This document shows positions 45,609 to 56,309 of a stretch of DNA of 64,000 bases, one piece after another. The stretch comes from Apium graveolens (Eukaryota; Streptophyta; Magnoliopsida; Apiales; Apiaceae), in contig NC_133655.1 in the NCBI RefSeq assembly GCF_009905375.1, positions 165,012,076 to 165,076,075 of the forward strand, in the 5' to 3' direction. Positions within the stretch are counted from its first letter, which is position 1. Each line of letters begins with the position of its first letter. The translations under genes were made by a program, and so were the position numbers. The notes beneath the pieces are model-generated. The model did no database searches. It worked only from the letters and a program-made list of their open reading frames with translations, and had not been told where the DNA came from.

Positions 45609-47316
45609 TGAAGGGTTTTTAGCACATAAACGCAGTGAAAACGTAAATTTAAATCTTAAAAAAAAACTGAAACCCTCCGCAGGATCCATGCGAAAAATAA
45701 TATTTAATTCGTAGTTCAGTATGTTTACCTGAAGAAGCTTTACGTTAATGGAAAGATGGAGGTCTTTAATGGCGATCCAAAAACGATGAATGGAGATCCT
45801 TAGCAGCTGCTCCTCAAGTGTGAAGCACTCCACCGGTATCCACCAAGAAAACGATGTAATGAAGGAGGATGAGATGGAGAGAATTAGGGTTTTGTAAATC
45901 TTTTTGGTTTTAGGCAAAAATAGGGTCTATAATAGTATATTTATAGGCAAAATTTTCAGCTGAAAATTTTCCCATAAAATATTATTATTATTAACCCTTT
46001 ATTTTTCTCACTAATAATTAAACACCTTTTAATTATTAATCCTTTTTCTAAACTCTTTAGAAATAATTCTCTCACTTGATTTAATTTCCAAAAATTAAAT
46101 TATTAATTAATAATATTAAGAACCTTTTCTTAATTAGTTTATAATAATTAAATCTCATTTAATCAATTATTAAATTTGCCAATTAATTATTTATTTCATA
46201 AATAAATAATTATCAGCCATTATTAATTAATTCCTCCACCATTAAATCATTCTCTTTTATGGTGTGACCCTGTAGGTTCAATATTAAGCCGGTAGTAGAA
46301 ATAAATAATAATAAAACTATTTTATCATTATTTATATAAATTCTCTAATTCATTAAATATGATTAGTTAATTAATCATATTTATTCTACATCGTGAGGGA
46401 TACTTCTCAGCATATCGCGACTATCTGGATAATACGAATTCACTGCTTAGAATACCAAGAACCTATTCAGTGAGTAGTTACCGTACAATCAATTCCTTCT
46501 ACCCTGCAATGTCACAATTAAATACAAGGCATTGAACTTGTGTCAAGCCTATCTTATTTAATCATTTGCTTTCCCATTCACTATGCTTAGTTCTATTTAA
46601 TGTAAATTAGAAACTCCTTTCTAATTTCATTCACTCTGGCCAGAGATTCCTGAACTAGCATAAGTGGATCAGCATTGAACATTCTCTTCCTTCACTGGAA
46701 GGGGTAGATCCTTTATTGATCATACACTATCTTCGTGTACAAATTCCTATACCCAGTAGAGCCCTTATAATTGTCCCTTGAGACTGAGAACTAAACCAAA
46801 GCATAGTTCAGTGTACACAAGATGACTATGATGACCTCAAGTCTAAGGATACTTGTACAACTATCATTATGTGAACAACTGCTGACACGTGAGTGAACTC
46901 CATCAGTTGTTTAACTGTGTGAGTCATGTTCAGTGAACTTATTCTATAATAAGCACCTACATACTAGCTATAATGTCACCACACAAATGTCTATGAGAAC
47001 AGACATCCTTCATAATGAAGCAAGCATAGTATGTACCGATCTTTGCGGATTATTAATTACCAGTTAGTAATCCTATGACCAGGAACTATTTAAGTTTAGA
47101 GCTATCATCTTTTAGGTCTCATTATTATGATCTCATCACAATCCATAAGAAGCTTAACTCTAAACTGTGGTATATCTTATTTAAACATTTAAATAGATAG
47201 AGCCCACAATAAAAACAAAACAAGTCTTTTATTAATATCAATGAAATCAAAACAGATTACATAAAAGTTATTCCTAAATCCTCATACATGATTGGACTTA
47301 GGACATATCTCTTTCA
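45609..47316 (-). mobile_element. E5 3' LTR (1708 bp)
   Basis: Minus strand TGAAAGAGATATGTCC (from 47316) to AACCCTTCA (45609). By eye it differs from the 5' LTR at a few dozen positions, roughly 97 percent identity. A minus-strand TATAAATA lies at 45938-45945, giving U3 of about 1.37 kb and a short R-U5. AT-rich low-complexity sequence covers about 45970-46250. Confidence 0.95.
45938..45945 (-). promoter_or_regulatory. TATA box in E5 3' LTR
   Basis: Minus strand TATAAATA; the same site occurs in the 5' LTR at 52853-52860, which is the copy that would drive the element RNA. Confidence 0.65.
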
Positions 47317-47327
47317 ATCTCCCACTT
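47317..47327 (-). other. E5 polypurine tract
   Basis: Minus strand AAGTGGGAGAT directly before the LTR start TGAAAGAG. Confidence 0.8.
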
Positions 47328-47339
47328 GTACTAAAGCCA

Positions 47340-47790
47340 ATCACTCTAGTATCTAATACCCATCTTGTCTTTATGATGATCAAAGTGACTTTGAGAAAGT
47401 GGCTTTGTGAGTGGGTCTGCTACGTTGTTATGTGTGTCAACTCTATCGACGTTGACATCTCCTCTATTTTCAACTTAGATTCACCACCAAAAACAAGAAA
47501 AATGTCCTGAGTCCTTCGCAAGTACTTAAGGATGTTTTTCACTGCTTTCCAGTGGTCTTCACCTGGATTGGACTGATATCTGCTCGTCACACTAATTGAA
47601 TAAGCAACATCAGGCCTTGTACACAACATCGCGTACATGATAGATCATATTGCTGAAGCATAAGGAATCTTACTCATACGCTCTCTTTCCTCAGGTGTCT
47701 TAGGAGACATTTTTTTCGGAAAGGGACACTTCATGGCTCATCAGTATGAGACCACTTTTGGAGTTTTCCATGCTAAACCTTTTAAGCACT
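47340..47790 (-). pseudogene. E5 RNase H region with an internal deletion
   Basis: Minus strand reads [36 protein letters not shown] and ESKLKIE, then at about 47460 jumps to [20 protein letters not shown] in another frame. In copia elements about 100 or more codons with the RNase H catalytic acidic residues lie between these segments; they are absent. The final KPLSQSHFDHHKDKMGI segment is intact. Without the core, RNase H cannot degrade the RNA template. A frameshift or stop also lies between 47640 and 47790. Confidence 0.82.
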
Positions 47791-48866
47791 TTCTAGATGT
47801 ACGTACCCTGGGTAAGACCTATCATTCTTCTAGATCTATCTCTATAGATCTTCATACCGAGAATGTAGGATGCTTCTTCCAAGTCCTTCATGGTGAAGTT
47901 CTTTGATAGCCATACTTTGACTGATTGTAGCATCGGTATATCATTTCCTATAAGAAGTATGTCATCCACATACAATACAAGAAATATTACCGCGCTCCCA
48001 CTAACCTTCTTGTAGACACATGGTTCATCTATGTTTTTGATAAAACCAAACTCTTTGATTGTCTCATCAAAACGGATGTTCCATCTACGAGAAGCTTGCC
48101 TTAAACCATATATGGTTCGTAGCAGCTTACACACTAGGTGTTCATTTCCCTTGGAAAGAAAACCCTCTGGCTGTGTCATATACACTTCCTCCTCAAGTTC
48201 CCCATTGAGGAAGGCCATTTTCACGTCCATTTGCCAGATCTCATAGTCATATTAAGCAGCAATTGCAAGCAAAATCCGAATTGATTTTAACAGGTCTACA
48301 GGCGAAAAAGTTTCATCAAAGTCAATCCCTTGCCTTTGTTTGAATCCTTTTGCCAGGAGCCCGACCTTATAGGTCTCCACATGGCCATCTGCTCCAATCT
48401 TTCTTTTATATACCCACTTGCACCCAATAGGCTTAACACCTTTAGGCGCCTCAACCATAGTCCATACTTGGTTGGTATACATAGATTCCATTTCGGATTT
48501 TATGGCACTATGCCATTTTTCTGAGTCAACACTACTCATAGCATTATTATAGGTCACAGGGTCGTCATCATCAATGATTGACAAATCATTGTCATTCTCA
48601 ATGACAAGGTCATAATACCTATCAGGTTGGCGAGACACTCTCCCTGACGTACGAATGGGTTGTTCCACAGAAGGTTGTTCAGTCTGAACAGGTGTTTCCA
48701 CTTGATCCGTAGTAGTTTGTGCTTTTTGAACTTCATCAAGTTCAATTTTGCTCCCACTGTTTCCTTCAAGGATAAACTGCTTTTCCAAGAAGGTAGCATG
48801 TCTGGAGACAAATACCCGATGATCAGTGTAAAAATAATACCCTAAAGTCTCTTTAGGATATCCCAT
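47791..48866 (-). pseudogene. E5 reverse transcriptase
   Basis: From 48866 down: end of integrase and linker (MGYPKETLGYYFY, VSRHATFLEKQF), then the RT start WTMVEAPKGVKPIGCKWVYK, LLAKGFKQRQGIDFDETFSP, a TAA at about 48249-48251, [33 protein letters not shown], and the catalytic YVDDILLIGND (YVDD at 47961-47972). The typical copia RT order is complete apart from one stop and a lost residue or two (VDLLKS where relatives have VA.LKS). Confidence 0.88.
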
Positions 48867-49943
48867 AAAATTACATTTTACAGATCGAGATTCCAGCTTA
48901 TCTGGGTCAACTTTCTTGACATAAGCTGGACATCCCCAAATCTTAACATGTTTAAAACTCGGTTTCCTTTCTTTTCATATCTTATATGGAGTTTGAGGAA
49001 CATATTTGGAAGGCACCTTATTCAGTAAATATGCTGAGGTTTCCAATGCATAACCCCACATGAATACTGGAAGATTCGCATAGCTCATCATGGACCGAAC
49101 CATTTCTAACAAAGTTCGATTTCTCCTTTCAGATACCCCATTCAACTGTGGAGTATATGGAGGATTCCACTGGGAGACTATACCATTTTCTTTGAGATAA
49201 TCTAGAAACTCTCCATTCAAGTATTCACCACCTCGATTTGATCGAAGAGTTATAATACTGTGTTTGGTTTGTTTCTCCATTTCATGTTTGTATTCTTTGA
49301 ACTTTTCAAAGGCTTCAGACTTGTGTTTCATCAAATACACATATCTGAATCTAGATCTATCATCTATGAAAGTAATGAAGTAAGAAAATCCACCCATGGC
49401 TTGCGTAGACATTGGTCCACATACATCTGTGTGTACCAATCCTAGCAAATCTGCAGCCCTCTCTCCATGTCCACTAAATGGAGATTTGGTCATTTTACCC
49501 AATAGACAAGACTCGCATGTAGGATATGATTCAAAATCAAAGGGGTCAAGTAACCCTTCCTTATGCAATGTCCGCAGTCTATTTTCACTAATATGACCTA
49601 GCCTACAGTGCGATAAATAGGTCAGATTTTCATCATCTCATTTTCTTTTATTAGTTTGTTCAATCTAAAGTAAATCATGTTCTACGTCACATACATACAG
49701 ACCATTATTTATAATACCACGTCCATAAAAAACATTATCTCTAAGGATAGAACATTCATTATTCTTAATAATAAATGAAAAACCATCCAAATCCAACATA
49801 GGGATAGAAACAATATTCCTCACAATAGAGGGAACATAATAACAATTATTCAGAATAATAGTCTTGCCCGTAGGCATATATAAACTAAATGATCCTACAG
49901 ATATGGCCGCAACCCTTGCTCCATTGCCCATACGTAGAATCAC
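48867..49943 (-). pseudogene. E5 integrase
   Basis: From 49943: MILRMGNGARVAAISVG and YVPSIVRNIVSI (protease-integrase linker), then a stop at about 49663; HKEGLLDPF and CESCLLGKMTKSPF (zinc finger), VHTDVCGP with the first Asp, LRSNRGGEY at the second site (relatives have SDRG, so the catalytic Asp is Asn) and NGVSERRNRTLLEMVRSMMS with the Glu. A stop lies at about 48972. The second-site change would abolish strand transfer, whatever the stops do. Confidence 0.88.
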
Positions 49944-50246
49944 CTAATCTTTTTCAAGAGTCCTACTTCCCTTTAGTCCTTGCAACGAATTGCAAATATG
50001 AGAACCACAGGCGGTATCTAATACCCAAGTAGAAATTTGACCTAGTGACATATTAACTTCGATCATGAACATGCCTGAATCAGAAGCGGTAGTCTTACTA
50101 CCCTTCTTCTTCTTCAATTCTGCAAGGTAAACCTTGCAGTTCCTCTTCTAGTGCCCCATCTTGTTACAGTGAAAACAAACAGCTAAATTAGGACCAGTCA
50201 ACTTGTGAGCATCTAGTATGCTTCGGAGTGATAGTGCAGAAAACAT
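49944..50246 (-). pseudogene. E5 gag remnant fused to zinc knuckle, and protease
   Basis: Minus-strand ATG at 50246 starts MFSALSLRSILDAHKLTGPN, the typical first 20 residues of a copia gag. The next codons are already the zinc knuckle CFHCNKMGH.KRNC (about 50130-50177), with a TAG inside it. The whole capsid part, some 200 codons, is missing. After an AELKKKKG linker comes the protease segment WVLDTACGSHIC at about 49990-50025, with DTA in place of DTG or DSG. A stop follows near 49947. The copy cannot form particles by itself. Confidence 0.85.
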
Positions 50247-52510
50247 GACGAATGCAGTAACTCTATAAATGATAAACACATAACAACAATTAGCAAATAT
50301 TCAATTTCATTTCAAAATACTATATAAATCGGGTCTTTATTCATAAGTGTCTCCCACTAGTTTATCTAATTTATTCAACCCACTAAGTGAAAATTAAGCA
50401 TTCATAATGCTAGTGGGAATAGGGATCCTACATTCCATCACACAACCTCGGTTGTGGCACGAAACGTCATGTTATGTTCAATAGGCAGACAACTCTTGTC
50501 AATTACATCTTATGTTATTCCCTAATATAACTTTAGCCTCTTGAATAATTGAGTCACGGCTGTGGCACGACAAACTCAATACTCTAAGTCAAGTCTAACC
50601 TAACATTTTGTACAATTGAATCAGTCTCCAACGGCCCGCGGCTGTAGCACGTACCGACCTTTAGATTCTAATTTAATGTACACATCTCTATGTAATAGAC
50701 AAGTATTTCTTATTTCGAAATCAAAGCCCTCGGCTGTAGCATGAAACGACAATGATTTAAAAATAAGAACCACTTTCTACCATGTTGGAAGGCTATGACC
50801 GACACAAGCCCGTTGTGTCATTGGCCAATTACTACTTGATATTATTTAATTTTAGAGGGATTATATTATGTTACAATCATAATCATATTATAAAGAGATT
50901 CTTCCTTTTAAATTAAATATTTCAAATCAATAATCGAGAATCAGATGATTCCCAGATCGGGTGGAGCATTGTCAAGAGGCGTCACTTAATAACCCTTTCT
51001 TACAGATAGAAATCTGTTGTTGACAGAATCATCCTTTCTCTCAATATTGAAAATTTATATTCAATTACGTGTTTCATAAATACAAGAATCTCATGATCAT
51101 ATTCATAATATTTATTGTTAAGGCAAGAAACGATTCATATTCTCGATTTTCTAGAGCACACCTTATATTGATTTAAGTTCACCTAAATCTATCATCGCAT
51201 GGTAAACATAGGCATATATCTCATATATAAAATTAAATAAACAAGTAAATGTAAAGTGCAATAAAGTAAATGTATTTGGTTATGGCCCCATCCTATGTGA
51301 TGATCTTTATCAAGCTTATGATAAAGATCAAGGTCAATCTAATATGGTGATGGAAATAAATACCACTACTTATTACATAAGTCTTCTTGTATGCCTCGTC
51401 TTCTTCTTTGTATAACCTCCATTGGATAGCCTTCTTGAGTCTTAAATTACATTACATGATTGAAAGTAAAACTAATCTAATGAACTTACAAGAATAACTC
51501 GAGTTACATTCGAGATTTATGATTACAAAGATTGACGACATGCAAGTCGTATTTAAAACCAAAACCAAAACCATTACACTAAGGTCGAAAGGCCATAACC
51601 ATCCACCGTGCTCATACAACACATAAAATCATGTTAAAACATATAATCTGATCTTAACATATAATATTATCCATGATCTAATCATAAAAAGAAAATATGA
51701 CAAAAATCAGAAAAACAAGAATCACTCTTTATGGGCAGTAAACGACGTCAAACGCCTTACGGACAAGTCGTTAATAAAGATCAAGGTCAATCTAATATGG
51801 TGATGGAAATAAATACAACTACTTATTACATAAGTCTTCTTGTATGCCTCGTCTTCTTCTTTGTATAACCTCCATTGGATAGCCTTCTTGAGTCTTCAAT
51901 TACATTACATGATTGAAAGTAAAACTAATCTAATGAACTTACAAGAATAACTCGAGTTACATTCGAGATTTATGATTACAAAGATTGACGACATGCAAGT
52001 CGTATTTAAAACCAAAACCAAAACCATTACACTAAGGTCGAAAGGCCATAACCATCCACCGTGCTCATACAACACATAAAATCATGTTAAAACATATAAT
52101 CTGATCTTAACATATAATATTATCCATGATCTAATCATAAAAAGAAAATATGACAAAAATCAGAAAAACAAGAATCACTCTTTATGGGCAGTAAACGACG
52201 TCAAACGCCTTACGGACAAGTCGTTCAGAAAAACAAGAATCACTCTTTATGGGCAGTAAACGACGTCAAACGCCTTACGGACAAGTATATATGATTCTCA
52301 TAATTAGAACAAACATAAATCATGTATATATCAGTATATATACAGATTACATAATCATATTATGATTATACAACTCACATGAATATCATATATTCAAAAC
52401 CATACATATATAAGCATATTATATCAACATCAAATCATGGGGAATCACGTACATGCTCATATATCGAAAATAGTTAAACACATAAACGAATTAAAAACTT
52501 TTCGCAAGTA
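50247..52510 (-). other. E5 leader between primer site and gag, about 2.26 kb, noncoding
   Basis: No coding motif is found on either strand. It contains a CGGCTGT(A/G)GCACGA-type motif at 50449, 50557, 50639 and 50731 on the plus strand, a 453-bp tandem duplication (51321-52226) and a partial third repeat to about 52288. An untranslated leader this long is unusual for a copia element and may be an acquired sequence. Confidence 0.7.
51321..52226 (-). repeat. 453-bp direct tandem duplication in E5 leader
   Basis: Copy 1 is 51321-51773 and copy 2 is 51774-52226, nearly identical with only a few substitutions (for example ACCACTAC against ACAACTAC). A further 65-bp partial unit follows at about 52226-52288 (CAGAAAAACAAGAATCACTC onward). 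High identity points to a recent event. Confidence 0.92.
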
Positions 52511-52522
52511 GCTCTGATGCCA
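52511..52522 (-). other. E5 primer-binding site
   Basis: Minus strand TGGCATCAGAGC, one base from the 5' LTR; one mismatch to the tRNA-iMet-type site. Confidence 0.85.
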
Positions 52523-52523
52523 T

Positions 52524-54231
52524 TGAAGGGTTTTTAGCACATAAACGCAGCGAAAACGTAAATTTAAATCTTAAAAAAAAACCTAAACCCTCCGCAGTAT
52601 TCATGCAAAAAATAATATTTAATTCGTAGTTCAGTATGTTTACCTTAAGAAGCTTTACGTTAATGGAAATATGGAGGTCTTTAATGGCGATCCAAAAACG
52701 ATGAACGGAGATCCTTAGCAGCTGCTCCTCAAGTGTGAATCACTCCACCGGTATCCACCAAGAAAACGATGTAATGAAGGAGGAGGAGATGGAAAGAATT
52801 AGGGTTTTGTAAATCTTTTTGGTTTTAGGCAAAAATAGGGTCTATAATAGTATATTTATAGGCAAAATTTTCAGCTGAAAATTTTCCCATAAATATTATT
52901 ATTATTAACCCTTTATTTTTCTCACTAATAATTAAAACACCTTTTAATTATTAATCCTTTTTCTAAACTCTTTAGAAATAATTCTCTCACTTGATTTAAT
53001 TTCCAAAAATTAAATTCTTAATTAATAATATTAAGAACCTTTTCTTAATTAATTTATAATCAATTAAATCTCATTTAATCAATTATTAAATTTTCCAATT
53101 AATTATTTATTTCATAAATAAATAATTATCAGCCATTATTAATTAATTCCTCCACCATTAAATTATTCTCTTTTATGGTGTGACCCTGTAGGTTCAATAT
53201 TAAGCCGGTAGTAGAAATAAATAATAATAAAACTATTTTATCATTATTTATATAAATTCTCTAATTCATTAAATATGATTAATTAATTAATCATATTTAT
53301 TCTACATCGTGAGGGATACTTCTCAGCATATCGCGACTATCCGGATAATACGAATTCACTGCTTAGAATACCAAGAACCTATTCGGTGAGTAGTTACCGT
53401 ACAATCAATTCCTTCTACCCTGCAATGTGAGAATTAAATACAAGGCATGGAACTTGTGTCAAGCCTATCTTATTTAATCACTTACTTTCCCATTCACTAT
53501 GCTTAGTTCTATTTAATGTAAATTAAAATTCCTTTCTAATTTCATTTACTATGGCCAAAGATTCCTGAACTAGCATAAGTGGATCAGCATTGAACATTCT
53601 CTTCCTTCACTGGAAGGGGTAGATCCTTTATTGATCATACACTATCTTCGTGTACAAATTCCTATACCCAGTAGAGCCCTTATAATTGTCCCTTGAGACT
53701 GAGAACTAAACCAAAGCATAGTTCAGTGTACACAAGATGACTATGATGACCTCAAATCTATGGATACTTGTACAACTATCACTATGTGAACAACTGCTGA
53801 CACGTGAGTGAACTCCATCAGTTGTTCAGCTGTGTGAGTCATGTTCAGTGAACTTATTCTATAATAAGCACCTACATACTAGCTATAGTGTCACCACACA
53901 AATGTCTATGAGAACAGACATCCTTCATAATGAAGCAAGCATAGTATGTACCGACTTTTGCGGGTTATTAATTACCAGTTAGTAATCCTATGACCAAGAA
54001 CTATTTAAGTTTAGAGTTATCATCTTTTAGGTCTCACTATTATGATCTCATCATAATCCATAAAAAGCTTTACTCTAAACTGTGGTATATCTTATTTAAA
54101 CATTTAAATAGATAGAGCCCGCAATAAAAACAAAACAAGTCTTTTATTAATATCAATGAAATCAAAACAGATTACATAAAAGTTATTCCTAAATCCTCAT
54201 ACATGAATGGACTTAGGACATATCTCTTTCA
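52524..54231 (-). mobile_element. E5 5' LTR (1708 bp)
   Basis: Same length and ends as 45609-47316, and collinear throughout. Minus-strand TATAAATA at 52853-52860. The right flank TTCAC (54232-54236) repeats the left target site. Confidence 0.95.
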
Positions 54232-55182
54232 TTCACCAGATACACATGGGTGTATTTCTTGCACACAAAAAGTGAAACTGCATCTATCCTGATTGATCAT
54301 GTCAACCAACTGGATAAATTGGTCAAAGATTTTGTGAAGATCATAAGAAGTGATAATGGCACTGAGTTCAAGAATTTGATCATGGAAGAGTTCTGCAAAG
54401 ACCATGAAATAAAGCATGAATTTTCTGCTCCTGGAACTCCACAGCAAAATAGAATTGTTGAAAGAAAGAATAGAACTCTTATTGAAGCTGCATGAACTAT
54501 GCTTGATGAAGCAAAGTTGCCAACCTACTTTTGGGCTGAAGCTGTGCAGACTGCTTGTTTTACTCAGAATGCAACACTCATTAACAAGCATGGTAAGACA
54601 CCATATTAGATGGTGAAGAAAAAGAAGCTAAATCTGAAGTATTTTCATGTATTTGGATGCAAGTGTTTTGTTCTTAAGACTCATCCCGAATAGCTATCCA
54701 AATTTGATCTAAAAGCTGATGAAGGAATTTTTATTGGATATCCACTTTCTACAAAAGCCTTCAGAGTCTACAATTTAAGAACAAGGGTTGTCATGGAATC
54801 TATCAATGTCTCTTTTGATGATAAGAAGATTACTGGACTTGAAGATTTCAATGATCATGATCAGCTGAGATTTGAAAATGAAGTTTTAAATTCTGATTCT
54901 GTAAATCCTGATACTGCAAACTCTGATGGATTAAACTCTGATATTATTGAAATTGTGGTGACTACGCCAAAGGAGAATGCACCTGTGTAGGGGGATACTA
55001 AAGATCTAACCACATCTCAAGAAACATCAGAACCTACAACAGGCTCTTCAAGTTCTGATGGGCCAAGTTTTGATAGTTCTGGAAACTCATGTTCTGATAT
55101 TTCTGGAAACTCAAATAATGAAGGATCCAACTCAGAGAGCATAATTTCAGGGGGAGCCTCAGAAAATGTTGATGAAGACAGC
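54232..55182 (+). pseudogene. E4 integrase, second part, and integrase-RT linker
   Basis: The frame resumes exactly at the right TTCAC: YTWVYFLHTKSETASI, RSDNGTEFKN with the second catalytic Asp, PQQNRIVERKNRTLIEAA with the Glu. In-frame stops occur at about 54493, 54607 and 54691. The C-terminal part includes FHVFGCKCFVLKTHPE and DEGIFIGYPLSTKAFRVYN. From about 54880 a Ser/Asp/Asn-rich linker begins (repeats such as NSDGLNSD), with a TAG at 54988. The catalytic triad is retained, so the nonsense codons and the E5 insertion are what inactivate it. Confidence 0.88.
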
Positions 55183-56309
55183 ATGGATCATGGGGGATCA
55201 TCCAGTTCTAGAGAAAACCTTCCATCTGCAAGGAAGTGGACTAAAGCACATACACCTGACTTAATTATTGGAAATCCTGATACAGGTGTCAGAACTAGAA
55301 CAGCTACATCAAATGAATGTATCTATCATTATTTTCTTTCTCAGACTGAACCAAAGAAAGTGGAAGAAGCTCTTCAAGATGCTGATTGGGTGCAAACAAT
55401 GCAAGAAGAGCTAAATGAATTTGAAAGAAATAAAGTCTGGACCCTAGTACCAAGACCAAAGAACAGGTCTGTTGTTGGCACAAAGTGGGTGTTCAGAAAT
55501 AAAACTGATAGTGATGGCATAATTACAAGGAACAAAGCAAGTTTGGTTGCAAAATGATACTCTCAACAGGAGTGAATTGATTATGATGAAACATTTACAC
55601 CAGTTGCTAGATTGGAAGTCATAAGAATTTTTTTGGCTTATGCTGCTCACAAGAAGTTTAAAGTCTTTCAAATGGATGTGAAAAGTGCTTTTCTCAATGG
55701 AGAATTGGAAGAAGAGGTATATGTTGAACAACCTCCAGGCTTTGTAGAACCCAAATTTCCCAATCATGTCTACAGGCTTGATAAAACCTTATGCAAGCTC
55801 CACGAGCATGGTATGAGACATTAGCTCAGTTTCTTCTGGAAAGTGGATTTAACAGAGGGACTATTGACAAAACATTGTTCTACCTCAACCATGGAAAGGA
55901 CTTACTTTTGGTGCAAATATATGTTGATGATATCATTTTTGGTTCTACAAATGACAAACTTCGTAAGAAATTTACCAAGCTGATGCAGTCAAGATATCAA
56001 ATGAGTATGATGGGAGAACTTAACTATTTTCTGGGCCTTCAAGTCAAGCAGAATGAAGAAGGAACTTTTATTTGTCAATCTAAATATACCAGAAATTTGT
56101 TGAAGAAATTTGGAATGCAAGATTGTTCAAATGCATTCACTCTTATGGCCACTGCAACAAAGTTGGATAAGAATACTGGTAAATCGGTAGATATTACTGA
56201 TTACAGAGGTATGATTGGTTCACTACTCTATCTAACTGCAAGTAGACCTGATATCATGTATGCTACCTGTCTTTGTGCAAGATTTCAAGTAGATCCAAGA
56301 GAACCTCAC
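55183..56309 (+). pseudogene. E4 reverse transcriptase, cut by E6
   Basis: Motifs in order: EALQDADWVQTMQEELNEFE, NKVWTLVPRPKNRSVVGTKW, two TGA codons at about 55555 and 55573, [35 protein letters not shown], then a short deletion and frameshift near 55790 (the YGLK expected before QAPRAWYE is missing), and IYVDDIIFGSTN with catalytic YVDD at 55920-55931. GELNYFLGLQVKQ and YRGMIGSLLYLTASRPDIMY lead towards RNase H. The match ends at 56309 (PREPHC), where the E6 LTR begins. RNase H and the 3' LTR of E4 are outside the window. Confidence 0.9.

Larger units (their letters stand above)
45609..54231 (-). mobile_element. E5, complete Ty1/copia element on the minus strand (8623 bp), inserted in E4 integrase
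   Basis: Two LTRs of equal length (1708 bp), TGAA...TTCA ends, identical TTCAC flanks, a primer site and a polypurine tract in the right places define the full element. Transcription runs right to left. Coding capacity is reduced: most of gag and the RNase H core are deleted and pol has several stops. It lacks the long Sirevirus gag; pol looks like a different copia lineage from E4 and E7 (possibly Tork/TAR-like, low confidence). E4 integrase continues directly after the right TTCAC. Confidence 0.95.

Noticed and set aside
54229..54591. 120-codon minus-strand frame, and similar antisense frames at 43363-43707, 61238-61525 and 63024-63503
   Set aside because: Shadows of E4 and E7 gag/integrase coding on the opposite strand.
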